A stretch of DNA of 64,000 nt from Clusia tigrina (lineage: Eukaryota; Arthropoda; Insecta; Diptera; Clusiidae). Below the pieces are notes generated by a model. It ran no database searches, was not told where the DNA came from, and saw only the letters and a list, made by a program, of their open reading frames with translations. The position numbers were made by a program, and so were the translations under genes. The stretch covers positions 149,183,488 through 149,247,487 of the forward strand of contig OV050030.1 in assembly GCA_920105625.2 (NCBI GenBank), in the 5' to 3' direction. Positions 33,039-45,027 of this stretch are shown here, one piece after another; the first letter of the stretch is position 1, and every line of letters starts with the position of its first letter.

Positions 33039-33800
33039 ATGATTTTAGAGTGCTCTATTACTGAAACTTTCAGGGAGTTACAGGACCTTTACAGAAGTGC
33101 AGTTGGAGCAGTTACCCAACACGGATGTATTACTGAAGACAACGAGGGAAATATGGTTCGCAGAAGTCGAGTGGGTGATTGTGACGCAGCTGGAAATTGT
33201 TTTGAGACAGGTTTAAGAAATTTAGAATATGACAAATAAACTTTCTGAAAAACAAGCTGCTGGCCAGTGGTACTGAGCTAAAGAGTAGGTACGAAGCATC
33301 AAAACAAGAAGCAAATGCAATAATAAAAAGATTTCAGCAGAACGAGAAAGCATTGTCTCAACGAAGTAGAATACGGATGTCACTGATGGACGGCAGCTGT
33401 GAAATGTTGAAGTGGGCAGCAGTGAAATATTGAAGTCGGCAATAGAAAACCCAGGACCCTGTTTATGGTCACCTGCAAGCGCTCGACGTGAAACAAGCTA
33501 AAACCTTATCCATACTGGGCCAAGAGATAACCGTTATGAGGGCATGCTACCAGGGCCCACATGAAGCAATATCAAATCCTTTCACGGAAATGGAACAAAT
33601 AACACAGTTATTGAATACATGGGAAAGAGACAAAAAGAAGCTCAACATCAACACTGAACACCAATAGCAGAGCAATCAACGACTTGGTAAAGGAGGCTAA
33701 AGACGAAGAGAAAGTATCGGGTCTCACCAAATCTTACGAGAGAATTCATGTCTGGATGAATAGGGGAGAAGTCGGCACAGCCGGACTTTTCCTATGATGA
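33039..33800 (+). pseudogene. Unidentified broken coding relic
   Basis: Three plus-strand frames chain into a protein-like sequence. 33039-33239: FRELQDLYRSAVGAVTQHGC and GDCDAAGNCFETGLRNLEYD. Shifted at about 33240: NFLKNKLLASGTELKSRYEA, SKQEANAIIKRFQQNEKAL and LSILGQEITVMRACYQGPHE, FTEMEQITQLLNTWERDKKK. Then NDLVKEAKDEEKVSGLTKSY. Helical, charged, coiled-coil-like character. I recognise no domain. It starts exactly where tandem copy B ends, so its 5' part may have been cut by that event. Gag of an LTR element or a host pseudogene are both possible. Confidence 0.4.
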
Positions 33801-34072
33801 TCTTCCTGACCAAAAAATGGTGCCAAACACCAGCTTTTCCCTAGGTCACCGTACCAGAAGCAACGAGTACGTATTGCAGCAGTCACCCTAAAAACGACGA
33901 ACGTCATCAAATCTTAAAACTAATGTATTAAATATGCTCTTTGCCTATTGGTTGGAGCTATTTGGATTCTACTAGTTGATATATATTAATTAATATATAT
34001 ATATAATTTTAAAAAGAAGAGGGAAACAAAATTTTATATAAAAACATATTGCAGAATAGTTTGTAAATAAGC

Positions 34073-35800
34073 TTAGAAACATGGTTTCTTTAGACGTGAA
34101 GCATAATTCTGCTGGAGTAGACTTCTTGCAAGTATGTTCGGATGATTTTGCAGGCGATTCAGGTATTTCTGCCTTAATTCTACGATTTCTTCGTTTATAG
34201 TGGATATATGTATATCGTTGTGAATGTTTTTATTCTTGATAAACCATGGTGCGCCGGTAATTGTTCTTACGATTTTCGACTGTGCCCTTTGGATAAGTTC
34301 TAGATTTGAGGTGCTCGCACTACCCCAAAGTTGCACCCCATATGCCCATATGGGCTTTATTATAGCTTTGGAAGCTTTTAGAAGGACTTTGTATTCCAAG
34401 CGCATCTTTGATTTTTTGTTGATTAACCAATTCAGAGAGTTAGCTTTTAGTCGCATTTGAGTTCTTTTCGTTTCTATGTGCTTCCTCCAAGTTAATCTAC
34501 GGTCAAGATGGATTCCTAAATACTTCACTTATGTTGCTTGCGGTATTTTTATGTCATTTAGTGACACAGCTGCACAGGTGCTGGTTCTGAGGGAGAACGT
34601 TATGTGAGTACATTTCGCTTCGTTAACTTTAATACGCCAGTTTGCCAGCCAAATTTCTACATCTTTAAGGTGTTCGTTTAGGTCACGAGAGGCGATATAC
34701 GGATTTTGATGGGTACTTGAAATAGCTGTGTCATCAGCAAATGTGGAAGTAACTAGGCTGTTATTTATTGGTAGGTCAGGCGTATATATTAGGTAGAGAA
34801 TAGGACCAAGCACACTCCCTTGTGGGTACTCCAGCAAATATTTGAAATTCGGGGGTTACAAATTGCTTGTATTTCACTTTGTACTTCCTATTCGCTAAGT
34901 ACGATTCCAGCACTCTATGTGTGTTGTATGGCAGAAACTTTTTGGTCTTGTTCACTAGCCCCTCATGCCAGTCTTTTTCGAAGGCTTGGGCAATGTCTAG
35001 AAATATTGCTGAACAGTATTTCTTCTGTTCGAAAGCTCTTCTAATTTCGCTTGTTATACGGTGCACCTGCTCTATTGTACCGTGCTATTTTCTAAATCCG
35101 AATTGATGAGTAGGAATGTTGCCATTTTGATTTAGATACGGCATAATTTTCCCAAGTAGGAATTTTTCAAATATTTTTGAGAGGGTGGGTAGAAGGCTTA
35201 TGGGCCGATATGAGGACACCTGCGTTGGATCTTTTCCTAGTTTAGGAATCATTGTAATTTCCGATATCTTCCATATATGCGGGAAATGACCCAAGAGAAT
35301 GATAGCATTGAACAATTTCGTTAGGTGTATTAACGCTATGTGTGGTAATTCCATCACCATTTTATTTGTGATTAGGTAATATCCAGGGGACTTTTTTGCA
35401 TTAAGACCTGTTTTAATGACACACACGAAGTCTTTGTAATCGTAGTTATTATACGTGCCAAATTATACGATTACTCGAAGTTATTGCACGGAGCATTAGG
35501 GCAAAAAACTGTTTGTAGATGTGCAGCAAACGATGCTCTTTTTTCTTCGTCGCTTTTTGCCCAACTTCCATTTCCAAGCCTGACTGGTGGCTAACTTTCC
35601 TTTGGGCTTTTTGTAACCTTTGTAGCTCTCCAAAGTGAGTAATTGGTGTATTTAAGCGGGCCAAGATCTTTTTTATAGGTGTCAATACTTGTTTCAGTTT
35701 CCTTTTGAAGTACATCTCTAAGGTGATTTTGTGACAATTTTAATTTCCTCCACAGGGGTCACCACCCCTAAGACCTATATTTCTGCCATTCTCGTCTTAG
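34073..35800 (-). pseudogene. Jockey 2 ORF2: reverse transcriptase
   Basis: Pieces in order: KKSPGYYLITNKMVMELPHI, SEITMIPKLGKDPTQVSSYR, ISLLPTLSKIFEKFLLGKI, HQFGFRK, SAIFLDIAQAFEKDWHEGL (motif A; D of F-D-K changed to E), YPQGSVLGPILYLIYTPDLP, TFADDTAISSTHQNP (catalytic pair intact), LANWRIKVNEAKC, YLGIHLDRRLTWRKHIE, IIKPIWAYGVQLWGSAS and QRAQSKIVRTITGAPWF, ending SRLKKPCF. Breaks near 35430, 35075, 34830 and 34528. A full set of RT motifs survives but in at least five frames. Confidence 0.87.
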
Positions 35801-36702
35801 GCGTCTTTTCTCCTTAACGAGGCACTGCACATGGGTTGAAGTTATATAACCGGTAGCAACCTGCATCTTTTTTTCTGTTGGTGTTGCGCACGCAGCCGCT
35901 GATGCTAACAAGGAATTAATCTCGTGGAGTGCTCTCTCTAAGTCATCTTTGTTTTTAGGAGGAGATTCCAGGCAAATAAGTGTACTCACGTATTTCTTAT
36001 ATTTGAGCCAGTTCGTTTTGTTAGTGGTCAATTTGGGCGATTTATGTACAAGTTCAGGAGTTTTGTTAAAGTATATGATGACAGGTGAGGAAAACAGTGC
36101 AATCTTTTTATTTTTGATCACAGCGAAATCAATAAGATCAGGGATTTTACGCTCGTCCGCTGGCCATTACGTGGGTTGGCCACTTGAGACAAAATCTAGA
36201 TGATTTCGATGATCAATTAACACATCGTACAACTGTTTGCCTTTAGGGTTTACCAGACGAGAGCCCCAGTAGGTATGCTTAGAATTATAGTCTCCAGCTG
36301 CTATAAATTTTCTTCCGAGTGTTTGAAAAAACTGCAGGAATTTTCCTGACGTTACTTGGACTCTAGGTGGACAGTATACTGCAGAAATTGTTATAATTTC
36401 GCCCCAGCACTGAAGGGGGATTGAAGTTGCTTGGATGTGTCTTTCGGCATGTTTGTCACGTAGGAAATGTTTTATACGGGCATTAATGAGAATTTCTGCG
36501 CCTCCGTGCGCTTTACCCTCTGGATGATTGGTTTTCTAGAAATTGAAACCTGAAATTGCAAACTGAAGTTGTACTTATTTGTTAAATGGGTTTCTGAGAT
36601 AAGCATTATGTCAATTTCGCTGTTGTATAAAAAATTCTTGATTTCTATTTTGTGTTGGATAATTCCGTTGGCATTCCAGTAGCATAACTTTAATTGATTC
36701 AT
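35801..36702 (-). pseudogene. Jockey 2 ORF2: endonuclease
   Basis: Starts MNQLKLCYWNANGIIQHKIE, with EIDIMLISETHLTNKYNFSL keeping the S-E-T-H catalytic glutamate. A frame change near 36530 leads to ISAVYCPPRVQVTSGKF, FIAAGDYNSKHTYWGSRLVN (G-D-Y-N-x-K-H), then WPADERKIPDLIDFAVIKN after a stop and TNKTNWLKYKKYVSTL. Compare Jockey 1, where the E is Q. Target-nicking APE-type endonuclease. Confidence 0.87.
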
Positions 36703-37002
36703 TTATTTTTGAGAGAGCAGTGTTTTCATATTGTTTTCTGATTTTGTATAATTTCATGAATCATTGTTTGCATGGTTGACATAAATTGGGTCATGCAATG
36801 CGTTAGGTAACAAATTATTGCTTCTACATTTTGAACGGGTGGAGAACTTGCTAGATTTTTAGTAGGTGCTTTTTCAATAAGTTTGCGGACGTCATTGAGG
36901 AAGACGAGGGCGCAGCATTGGCTGGATTTAGGCTAGGATAGTTAGGTGCAATATTGCTATGTTCACAGCGAACTAGCTTTTGTGTTGTACGCGCCGTCAT
37001 CT

Positions 37003-38352
37003 TCAATTCTGTGTAAGCTGGACACCCTCTATAATTGGCCGTGTGGTTACCACCACAGTTGCTGCATTTTTTACATTTTTATCAAATTTGTCAAATTTAC
37101 ATTCAACGGAGGGGTGAAAATCACCGCAAGCGACACATATTGTGCGTAGAGTGCAGTAGGATTTCGTGTGCCCATATTCCTGGCAATTTGAGCATTGTAC
37201 CGGACCTTTGCGCTTGTGGGGCTCCTCAATTGAAATTTTACGATGTATTAAGTAACGTAGACTATAAACAGGGTGGGTTTCATTTTTTCTCAGATTTCTC
37301 GTCTCTGGAACGAGCTCCACCTAAAATAATGGTTGAGGTATTTTATCCCTGTTTTTTATGTTAAATATTGTTTTTGCATTGAATCCGGCGTCTGCCAGCG
37401 CTTCCATTACTTCGTCTGGTTTAACTTCTGGTTCTATTCCTTTTAATACAGAAGTTAGGCCTTTGCTACTTTTCAATTGGTACGTGTAATAGTTTTTTTT
37501 TTTTGTTGTCGTCGAGGTAATTAGCAATAGAGCGATAGTTTTTTTCGTTATATATTTGGATTTTTGTCTCTTGTATGTTACCTTTTTTGAGCGAGATTAT
37601 GTGAAAATTATTCTTGCCTATTAGGGGAGCAATATTTTCAACCAGAACGTTTGAATTTTTTTCACGCAAGTCGATTATCGGCGGTTTAATGATTTTTTCA
37701 AATTAATTTATTTTACTTGAAATTATTTCATTTTCTTTGGTTGGCTCATCATTAAGTGCGGCAAACCTGTTGTGGTACATTGAGTTAGTAGGTTGATCAA
37801 TTTCATTTCTTTTATATATTTTTGTTGATTTATTATTTTTTGGGGGCTTAGTTTCCGTTTAATTTGAATATACCGATATTCTGTTTGTATAGTTGCAGAC
37901 TGAGCGGAAATTGTTTTATTTGTTATATTTGTTGTTTTTGAATGTTTATCAGATGATATTGAGCTTAGCAAGCGTGTGTTAGCTGTATTTGCATGAGAAT
38001 GCATTTGTGTGATTGGATAGGTGCGAGAGTGGCTGCTTTATACTCTTAATTGTTTAGCTTCTTGCGCGGGATTATCATTGAGAGAGTTTTGTTCACTTAC
38101 CGTCTGATTTGACAGAAGTGTCGTTTGCTCTAGTTGAGCAGTAGTTTGTTGTTACGTGTTTTCTGCAGGGGCGCCTGCTGCTAACGTTTGCTGAGTTGGT
38201 TTGCTTAAATGCGCATGCGCTGTTAACTCATGAGAGGACAACTCCGTTGGTTTCAGTGAATTTTTTGGTATACTGCTTATTGGTGATGCAGAAGGACGCG
38301 CGGGGGTGAGACATCGATTTCTTGCTAGAGGTGGAGAGCGCAAAATGCTCAT
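37003..38352 (-). pseudogene. Jockey 2 ORF1 (gag-like, zinc knuckles)
   Basis: Start at 38352: MSILRSPPLARNRCLTPARP. The middle is in several frames, with IIDLREKNSNVLVENIAPLI, NEKNYRSIANYLDDNKKK, YYTYQLKSSKGLTSVLKGIE (the PRE_C2HC-like domain: P-D-E-V-M-E-A-L-A-D-A-G-F-N), YSLRYLIHRKISIEEPHKR and knuckles CSNCQEYGHTKSYC, CVACGDFHPSVEC. A third knuckle, CSNCGGNHTANYRGC, lies in the -1 frame near 37030, preceded by an A-AAA-AAT run. Nucleic-acid chaperone role is expected for the family. Confidence 0.85.
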
Positions 38353-38599
38353 GTATAATTTGTTTTTGTTTTTTCTTTTGTTATTACCACTATTTTGACT
38401 TTTGCCTATTATTAATTTTGATTTTTGGTTTACACATTAATTTAAACAAAGGTGCAATCTCAAATCTATCTCGGCGATTTGCGTGATCACTTTAGGTGTT
38501 CACAATTTGTATTATTTTTATTATTTTAATTTTTATATTTCCCCTTTTTTTATGAAACTATGTGTAATGTATCAAAAACACATCCGCACAGCCTGAAAT

Positions 38600-39130
38600 C
38601 ACAATGACAATATAATACTTATATAATCGAGGAAATATGTTAAAGTAAAAAAAAAAATACCAATGTATATTAAAAAAAGAGGTCATTGGGCATTATTTGC
38701 TAGAAGGTAGTTTCAATACTTTCTCTAGAAAAGGGGGAGTGATGTTGTGAGTCAAATCAAGCTGCCACGAACTCCTAATAGACACTAAACATGTGATGTA
38801 GTTAGCATTTAAAAAGTAGTATAAGTATTAAATAATTACGCACATGCTTTTTGGGTGTAATTATTATAACAATTACTATGTGAACTTTTAGTGTGTTACA
38901 GTTCCGCTTTCAAGTTGACAACGTCAATGGTCAATAGCCTACAAAATGCACTATAGGCATATTGGCAGGTCAGTTGATTGTACAACTGACTACAATCAAC
39001 AATTATGCAACTGGAACCCCAGCAAAGTGCTTACTTAGGAAATAAGACACAATTGTAATTAGTATATAAGGCTTATGATTTTAAGCAATAAACTCTTGTG
39101 ATTCTGAAAGTAAAGACGGGTGTTTCATTT
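38600..39130 (+). repeat. Gypsy 1-family hairpin, polypurine tract and LTR (second copy)
   Basis: 38702-38724 (AGAAGGTAGT, loop TTC, AATACTTTCT) corresponds to the hairpin at 15888-15910. After it comes a purine run (AGAAAAGGGGGAGTGA) and at 38743 TGTTGTGAGTCAAATCAAG, the LTR start. The LTR has a GTATATAAG TATA-like box near 39060 and AATAAAC near 39087, and runs to about 39130. It matches 15930-16361 in block order with roughly a third of positions changed. It is probably the 3' LTR of the element whose integrase lies at 30318, with Jockey 2 inserted between. Confidence 0.75.
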
Positions 39131-40585
39131 CCAGAGCTTTGAACGCCTCTAACAAACACCGTTTGGACTTCACTCAAGCGCGTGTTATCGGTTGCTAGGG
39201 AAGCTACAAGTGAACATAAAACAAGCACTGGAGATTCAGAGAAATTTTCAATGCAGGAATTTTTCTTATATCTTTGAGAGAAAATATGATGATAATTTGT
39301 ATTTAGTTGAAGAGACATGTAATTTGATTAGCAGCATTAAGGAGAAAATTACGACGCTGAGTGTGAAGAAGATGCTGTATCGTCTGATATCCTGGTGAAT
39401 AGTATTCCAATAATGGATAATCTAACTGACAGTGTTAGTAAAATGTGCACTGTGGTAAATAGTGGCACTGTGAAAGTAAACAATGTGTTCAGAATAAACA
39501 AAAAAACAATAAAAGCCGCACTTCTATTATCATCAAACTCTCTTCAATGTATGACCGAAATCGACTACTAAAAGCTCTGTTTATTTTTGTTAAACAAATA
39601 CGAGGCAGCTTACATTTAACGACATAATAGAACAATAGACTCGAAAGACTTGTCAAAGGCGTAATGTCCCATGCAAGACAACTGAAGTGAGAGATGAGAG
39701 ATATATTTTCCGTTCGTGGTTGCATTTATGTAAAAGTGGGTAGGGATGGAGAGACCTTATTAGATTAGATTTTGAAAGCATCCGACGCCTTGCTGGTAAG
39801 CAGGAGTAATTATATTTTTAAAGCTATTTGTTAATTGGTTAATAATAAGCTAGTTCTTTAGCTTTGTTACCTTAACGCTAAAAGTTGCTCCAAACTTAGA
39901 TTATTTGAATTATTTGAAAATCCAAGTTTTTGATATGTATTCGGTGAGGGATTTTTTTTAAGGATTGGTGGAATAGCATTTATTTTTGCTTTTTCCGACG
40001 TATGTCACGGGGTCAAGAAACCCACCCAATCGACCGAGGCACATTGTTATAACGTACGGAATCGGCGACCGATCAGCAACAGTCCGGACTATCCTGAATC
40101 CGTGATCGCGATCACGACCACGACAATGGGATATGATTTAAAAACAGCTGCAGATTAACAAATCAACAGCTGTGTGGAAGGATCAATCAATCAACTATTC
40201 CGATATGAAAGTATAGAGTTTTTAATAACAAATAGGGGAAAATCAAACAAAGAAAAGTATTTGTTAAACTCGTGAAGCATAGCACGGACTGAGCCAGACA
40301 ACGCATAATTAGATCTATACATATGCAATCTAATGGGAGTATAAATTCTAGACGAGCCAATAGGAACATATAAATCTATAGTACTCAACAATAAAGAATA
40401 TATAGTTTCGTCTTAAACAATTTTACTACAAAACAAACACTAATCCTTGCCCTCCTACTTTCCAACGTAGGAAATTGCAATAATAACGATGTTCGGACGG
40501 TGGAAGACTAATGGATTCCTTTTGAAAGAATGCATTGCAAATAGTAGAAACTGCTTTTGAACAGATTAAATTTTCACAATATAGC
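39131..40585. other. Intergenic-like AT-rich stretch
   Basis: About 1.45 kb without recognisable coding content; short frames (39192-39398 +, 39489-39725 -) match nothing I know. It contains a perfect 16-base palindrome CGTGATCGCGATCACG (40101-40116) and a 10-base one, AGTCCGGACT (40081-40090), in a local GC-richer patch. Confidence 0.4.
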
Positions 40586-40589
40586 ACTT

Positions 40590-41460
40590 ATAGTGGGGAT
40601 TCCAGACGAACAAGGGATATATAAAGAGTTTTAGTGACATACACCATCTTTTTATAAAGCTAAAGGTAGCATCAAGTTTCTCTGGCAAAGCATTCTTGAA
40701 TAAAACCCCTTGTATGCGACCACTTAAATAGGCTTTAATCAAAAAAAGAAGTTTACTGGGAATACCAATACAATTTAGTTTCTAATTTAGCTTGTTATGG
40801 GTAACTTTATCAAAGGCCTTACAGACCTACAGAAAACCCTGAATAACTGAATAAGAGAATTCAAGAAGATTTGTAACAGTGGATCTTCCATTGGGAAATT
40901 ATAGACTTTACTGAGAATGCTCATTGAGCTGTAATGATGTACTCAAACAATTTAGGAAGAATACTAAGCTTGACTTTCCCTGGTAATTGGATACATCAGA
41001 CTTAGCTTTACTTTTATGAGCTGAATCAAATAATACTTTTCCCAACGAACAGGGTAGCTCAAGTGAAGCGTTAAAAATTCAAGTATATGCACTCAGCGCA
41101 CACTTTTAAATTGATCGATGTAAATGTAAGAAATAAATTTTTAGAGTGACCGATAGTTCCTCCTTCGCCATTTACAATAACAGCTTGCTGGTGAATTTAG
41201 CTTTATTATGGGCAGTGACGTTCATATAATAAAATGTATTTATTCCATTATATCAATTTCAATAGGAAGTGACAAAATAAGTCTGAGGTTTATTAAAATA
41301 AATCACGCTCTTAGAGTCTCCATTTTCTGCCAACCAAGCGTTTTTAGGTATAAAAAACATTTCAAGTTCTCTCAACTTTGTGTTCAGTATTCATTAGAAA
41401 GTTGGCAAACAGCATCAGTTCTCTGTTTCATAAATTCACCCAATAATCCAGGAGCTGAGA
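40590..41460 (-). pseudogene. CR1/Jockey-type LINE RT relic
   Basis: Minus-strand fragments in changing frames: LSILPKLFEYIITAQ, PNGRSTVTNLLEF (the G-R-S-T-V-T-N-L-L motif), KAFDKVTHNKLN (motif A, F-D-K-V), LNCIGIPSKLLFLIKAYLSG and RIQGVLF. To the right, weaker text resembles the endonuclease-RT linker. Motif order is that of CR1/Jockey LINE RT. Palm motif C is not found, so the 3' half is missing. Highly decayed. Confidence 0.65.
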
Positions 41461-41559
41461 TAATCTAGCGTACATCATTACTTTAACTCATTATTTGTTC
41501 AGCCTAATGAGGATACTATTTTTCCCAGTGAAGACAAGAGAAGCCTCGAGTAATGACGA

Positions 41560-42740
41560 CTACCGCAGACGAAAAACGGACAATGATTTCCTGATATGCA
41601 CCTGGAATATCCGGACCATCTATAGGAAAGATGCATCTATCCAACTGGCGGAAGCCACGTGCAAATTAAGGCTGACATCACCGCCATCCAGGAGATGCGA
41701 TGGAAAGGACAAGGCTGCTCAAAACGAGCATACTGCGATATATACTATAGCTGTCATGCGATGAAGCACGAATTTGGATGCATCTTCATTGTAAGCCGAA
41801 GACTACGCCAACTTGTTTCCCGGCGAAGTTCTTTAACATTAACCTGATTTGCGCGCACGCCCCGATGGAGTAGAAGGACGAAGCTGCCAAGAATACATTC
41901 TACGCGAGTGTAGAGGACGTGTACGATCGTTGCCCGGTCCACGACGTAAGAATGGTCCTCGGTGACTTTAATGCGAAGGTCGGAAAAGAAGGCGCATTTG
42001 GCTCCACAGTCGGTTGGTTCGGTCTCCATGAGACCACTTCGAACAACGGTCTGAGACTGATTTACTTTGCCGTGGCGTGAAACATGGTCTTCAGTAGTAC
42101 CAGATTTCAACACCTCGACCTCCACAAGGCCACCTGGCTGTCCCCGGATCAAAAAACGCGAAATCAAATTCATCATGTTGTGGTCGACGGAAGGCATGGT
42201 TCCAGTGTGCTGGAGTCAACATTGACTCCGACCATTATATTGTTGTAGCCAAGATCCGCATGCGGTTATGCAATGCGCACAGGCATGCAACGTATGATGG
42301 ATGTCGCTAAGCTGCAATCACAAAGAACGGTAGAAGCATTATCTGCGTAACTCTCGGTTAACCGCAACCAACCAATCTCTGGACCCGACGACGCCCGTGG
42401 ACTCTGGGTGCACACTCCATACGTGCTGCCGCGGAGAAACTCATTGGTTTCCGGCGGCCACAACGCCGAAATCAATGGTATGACCAGGAGTGTCGTGACG
42501 CGGCTGCAGCAAAAAACGACGCATATAAGAAGAACATGCAGTCAGCTGTAACGTGAGCTGTGCGAGAAAAGTACCGTGAAAAGAGGAAGGCGCCTTTTCA
42601 GCCGAAAAAAGAGCAGGAAAAATGTGAGCGTGAGAAACTCGAAGTGTATCAGGACAAGAAGGATGCACGTAAATTCTATCAAGAGGATAATCAGCCTACC
42701 CAAGTTTTCAAGCCTGGTGCACCCACTTATAGAGATTAAA
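41560..42740 (+). pseudogene. RTE-like LINE endonuclease and linker
   Basis: Fragments: DFLICTWNIRTIYRKDA, then MQIKADITAIQEMRWKGQGC (Q-E-M-R-W; E is the metal ligand), RAYCDIYYSCHAMKHEFGC, IVSRRLRQLVS, then VRMVLGDFNAKVGKEGAFG (G-D-F-N) near 41950, TRFQHLDLHKATWLSPDQ-type residues near 42100, and VVDGRHGSSVL near 42180. 42470-42700 gives NQWYDQECRDAAAAKNDAYK and YREKRKAPFQ. At least five frame changes. Confidence 0.75.
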
Positions 42741-42822
42741 ATGGTAACCTAGTTACAGATACGCTTTGTGCACTGAGATTATGCCTACAGCATTTTCGAA
42801 TCTATTTACGGGTGAGGATTCC

Positions 42823-44205
42823 ACAAATTCCACCCAAGAGGAATGCAGTGCGATACCACCAGTCGACGAGGAAAGAATGGAAGTCCCACTACCAATCCAT
42901 GACGAGGTTCGAGTTGCTATCCAGCGACTCAAAAACAACAAGCAGCGGGTGCTTTCGGCGTGCCAGCCGAATTGCTTAAAGCCGCCGGCGATGAATTATA
43001 AGGTCCTGTCGAGCATACTGTGTGAAAGATTGAAGCCGCATACAAACAGACTGATTGGGCCTTATCCACCATAGAGCAGATTTTCACACTACGCCAAATC
43101 CTGGAACAGACCCACGAAAATCAAATCGACACCCATCATATCTTTGTTGATAATAAAGCTGCGTTCGATAGCCCGATGCGGAATTGCCTGTACACAACAA
43201 TGTCTGAGTTTGGCATACCTGCAAAGTCTGAGTTTGGTAAGACTCTGCAGGATGACGTTGAGCAAAATTAGCAGCTTCGTCAAGGTAGGGAACATTCCGA
43301 AACATTAATACTGAACGAGGTTACGACGACCCGTTATCCTGCGATCTCTTCAATAACAAGCATCTCAATGGCACCATTTTCTACAAAGGTATCCAGCTCC
43401 TTGAGTATGCTGATGATATCGTATATATGATATATTATCGGTCGGACCAAGAGAGATGTTACTGTTGCTTTCAATGCTATTCGAAAGGAATCAGCAAACG
43501 TGGGCTTGTCGGTAAACGAGGGCAAAACGAAGTATTTCTTGTATGCAAACAGTTGAGCTCGGCGTCTAGGCTCTAATATTTCAGCGGGCAACTACAACTT
43601 TGAAGTAGTCAAGGAATTACCTTGGCACCGCTAATAATGGTGTGGAGATAAAGCGAAGAATAGCAATTGCAATAGGTGCTACTAAGGGCTCAGTAAGCAA
43701 TTTTGATTGCAGAACCCTCTCTCGACCGACGAAGCTAACACTCTACAAGAAGTTCATTCTCCCTCTGCTTTATGGTGATGAGGCATGGGTGGTATCGCCA
43801 ACAGATCCAGCCGAGGTGTTCAAGAGGAAGGTTCTTTGCAAAATATGTGCTCCTGTTCGAGTTGCCGATGACTATTGCATTCTAATGAACCGCGGCCTGT
43901 ATAAGCTCTACGCCGACATTGACGTATTTCTGCGTTTAAACATTCAGCGATAACGCTGGCTGGGTCATGTCCACCGTATGGATGAAGAAGCTCCGGCGGA
44001 AAAGGTATTCGAAAGTGAGAGCCGAAGGTCGACGACGAAGAGGGAAACAGTACATCCGGTGAGTAGACCAAGCTGAGGAAGCCCTAACCACAATGGGTGT
44101 GGCTAATTGGATAGGCCGCGCGCGAAGCAGAGGCGCCTGGCAAGAGGTGTTCAAGTCGGCCGTAACCCGACCACGGGTTGTAATGCATACCTAAGAAGAA
44201 GCAGA
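42823..44205 (+). pseudogene. RTE-like LINE reverse transcriptase (copy 2)
   Basis: Same broken RT and C-terminus as 1-1380: VLSSILCERLKPHTNRLIGP, LEYADDIVYM and RWLGHVHRMDEEAPAEK. Here it follows the endonuclease directly. Identical disruptions in both copies show the element was already dead when the segment duplicated. Confidence 0.8.
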
Positions 44206-44206
44206 A

Positions 44207-45027
44207 TGAGGATACTATTACGTGCCGCCAAATGGTTCACTCCCATATAAGCTGAAGACTGCTGGATTGCCTTGATGTGAACATTATTAAAGACACTTCA
44301 ATATCTAGAATAGTATCGTATAGTATTTCGGTTGTCTTCCCAATGAGATAGGCATGCTGTGCACTGGATAGATTAAACTTTTCCAGATAATTGCATAAGT
44401 AGGTTTCTAAAAGCCATTTAAACGTTTTCAGTACGAAGGATGTTAGGATGATCTGCCTGAAATCAGTCCTTCGTACATTCGTGTCTTCTCTGACTCATCG
44501 TTGGTATAAAATTAACCCTTAGCTGCCTCTAGCTAGCGGGAATATGGTTTACTTTCAAACATGATTTAAATATATTCCCTACTCGTAGTATTACCGCATA
44601 TGCACCTGTATCTATACTTGTTATGAAGTGACATCCTTAATAAACGTTCTTTACATCTAGAAAGTGCCGGATATGTACAGGAGAGATGATGTATTCTCTC
44701 CAGTTCCATCTCGTTCTTGCAACTGCGACATAAACCATACCCAAAAATTCCCATTCTCTTGCAAAATTTCTTATTAGATAATGTCCTGTTAGGGCTCCTA
44801 TTATATTCATAGTTTATAGTCTATTGAATCTAATGACATTGTTGGATACACGTAGATTTAGCTTTGGCAATGTTTGCTTGCCGATTTCGCAGTTAGTGCC
44901 ATAGTTTCACCGTTGGTTGGTAAAGTTAATCGGCGTTTCCGTTATTAGAAGTTTACAGGTTGCTAGAGCTATACCCATATGCCTCCTAACATTTGGCATA
45001 CAACTGTCTTGCTGTTCGCTGGTATAT
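44207..45027 (-). pseudogene. LOA-type LINE fragments (copy 2)
   Basis: Duplicate of 1385-2205: RT fingers QHAYLIGKTTEILYD (left part) and the C-terminal GLCRSCKNEMELERIHHL (44754-44566 frame). The matching RNase H stub is at 49381-49250, across the BEL element. Confidence 0.72.

Larger units (their letters stand above)
34050..38450 (-). mobile_element. Jockey LINE 2, degenerate but nearly complete
   Basis: Minus-strand Jockey-clade LINE with ORF1 (38352-37003), ORF2 endonuclease (36702-36120) and RT to the C-terminus (34073). It shares order and many motifs with Jockey 1 and 3 but is clearly diverged. It separates the unidentified relic on the left from the Gypsy LTR on the right. The 3' end lies near 34010-34050 in A/T-rich sequence; the 5' end near 38450 is uncertain. 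Many stops. Confidence 0.87.
41520..44210 (+). mobile_element. RTE-like LINE, degenerate (with endonuclease)
   Basis: Plus-strand LINE whose 3' part (from 42823) is shared with 1-1380. It contains an APE-type endonuclease (41560-42300), a linker (42470-42740) and a deleted RT ending RWLGHVHRMDEEAPAEK. The start is taken from the first endonuclease homology; the true 5' end is unclear. Clade assignment to RTE is by motif style. Confidence 0.75.

Noticed and set aside
41495..42300. Host craniofacial development protein 2-like gene
   Set aside because: The endonuclease-like text continues into an RT and is frameshifted throughout; this name is a common mis-annotation of LINE endonucleases.
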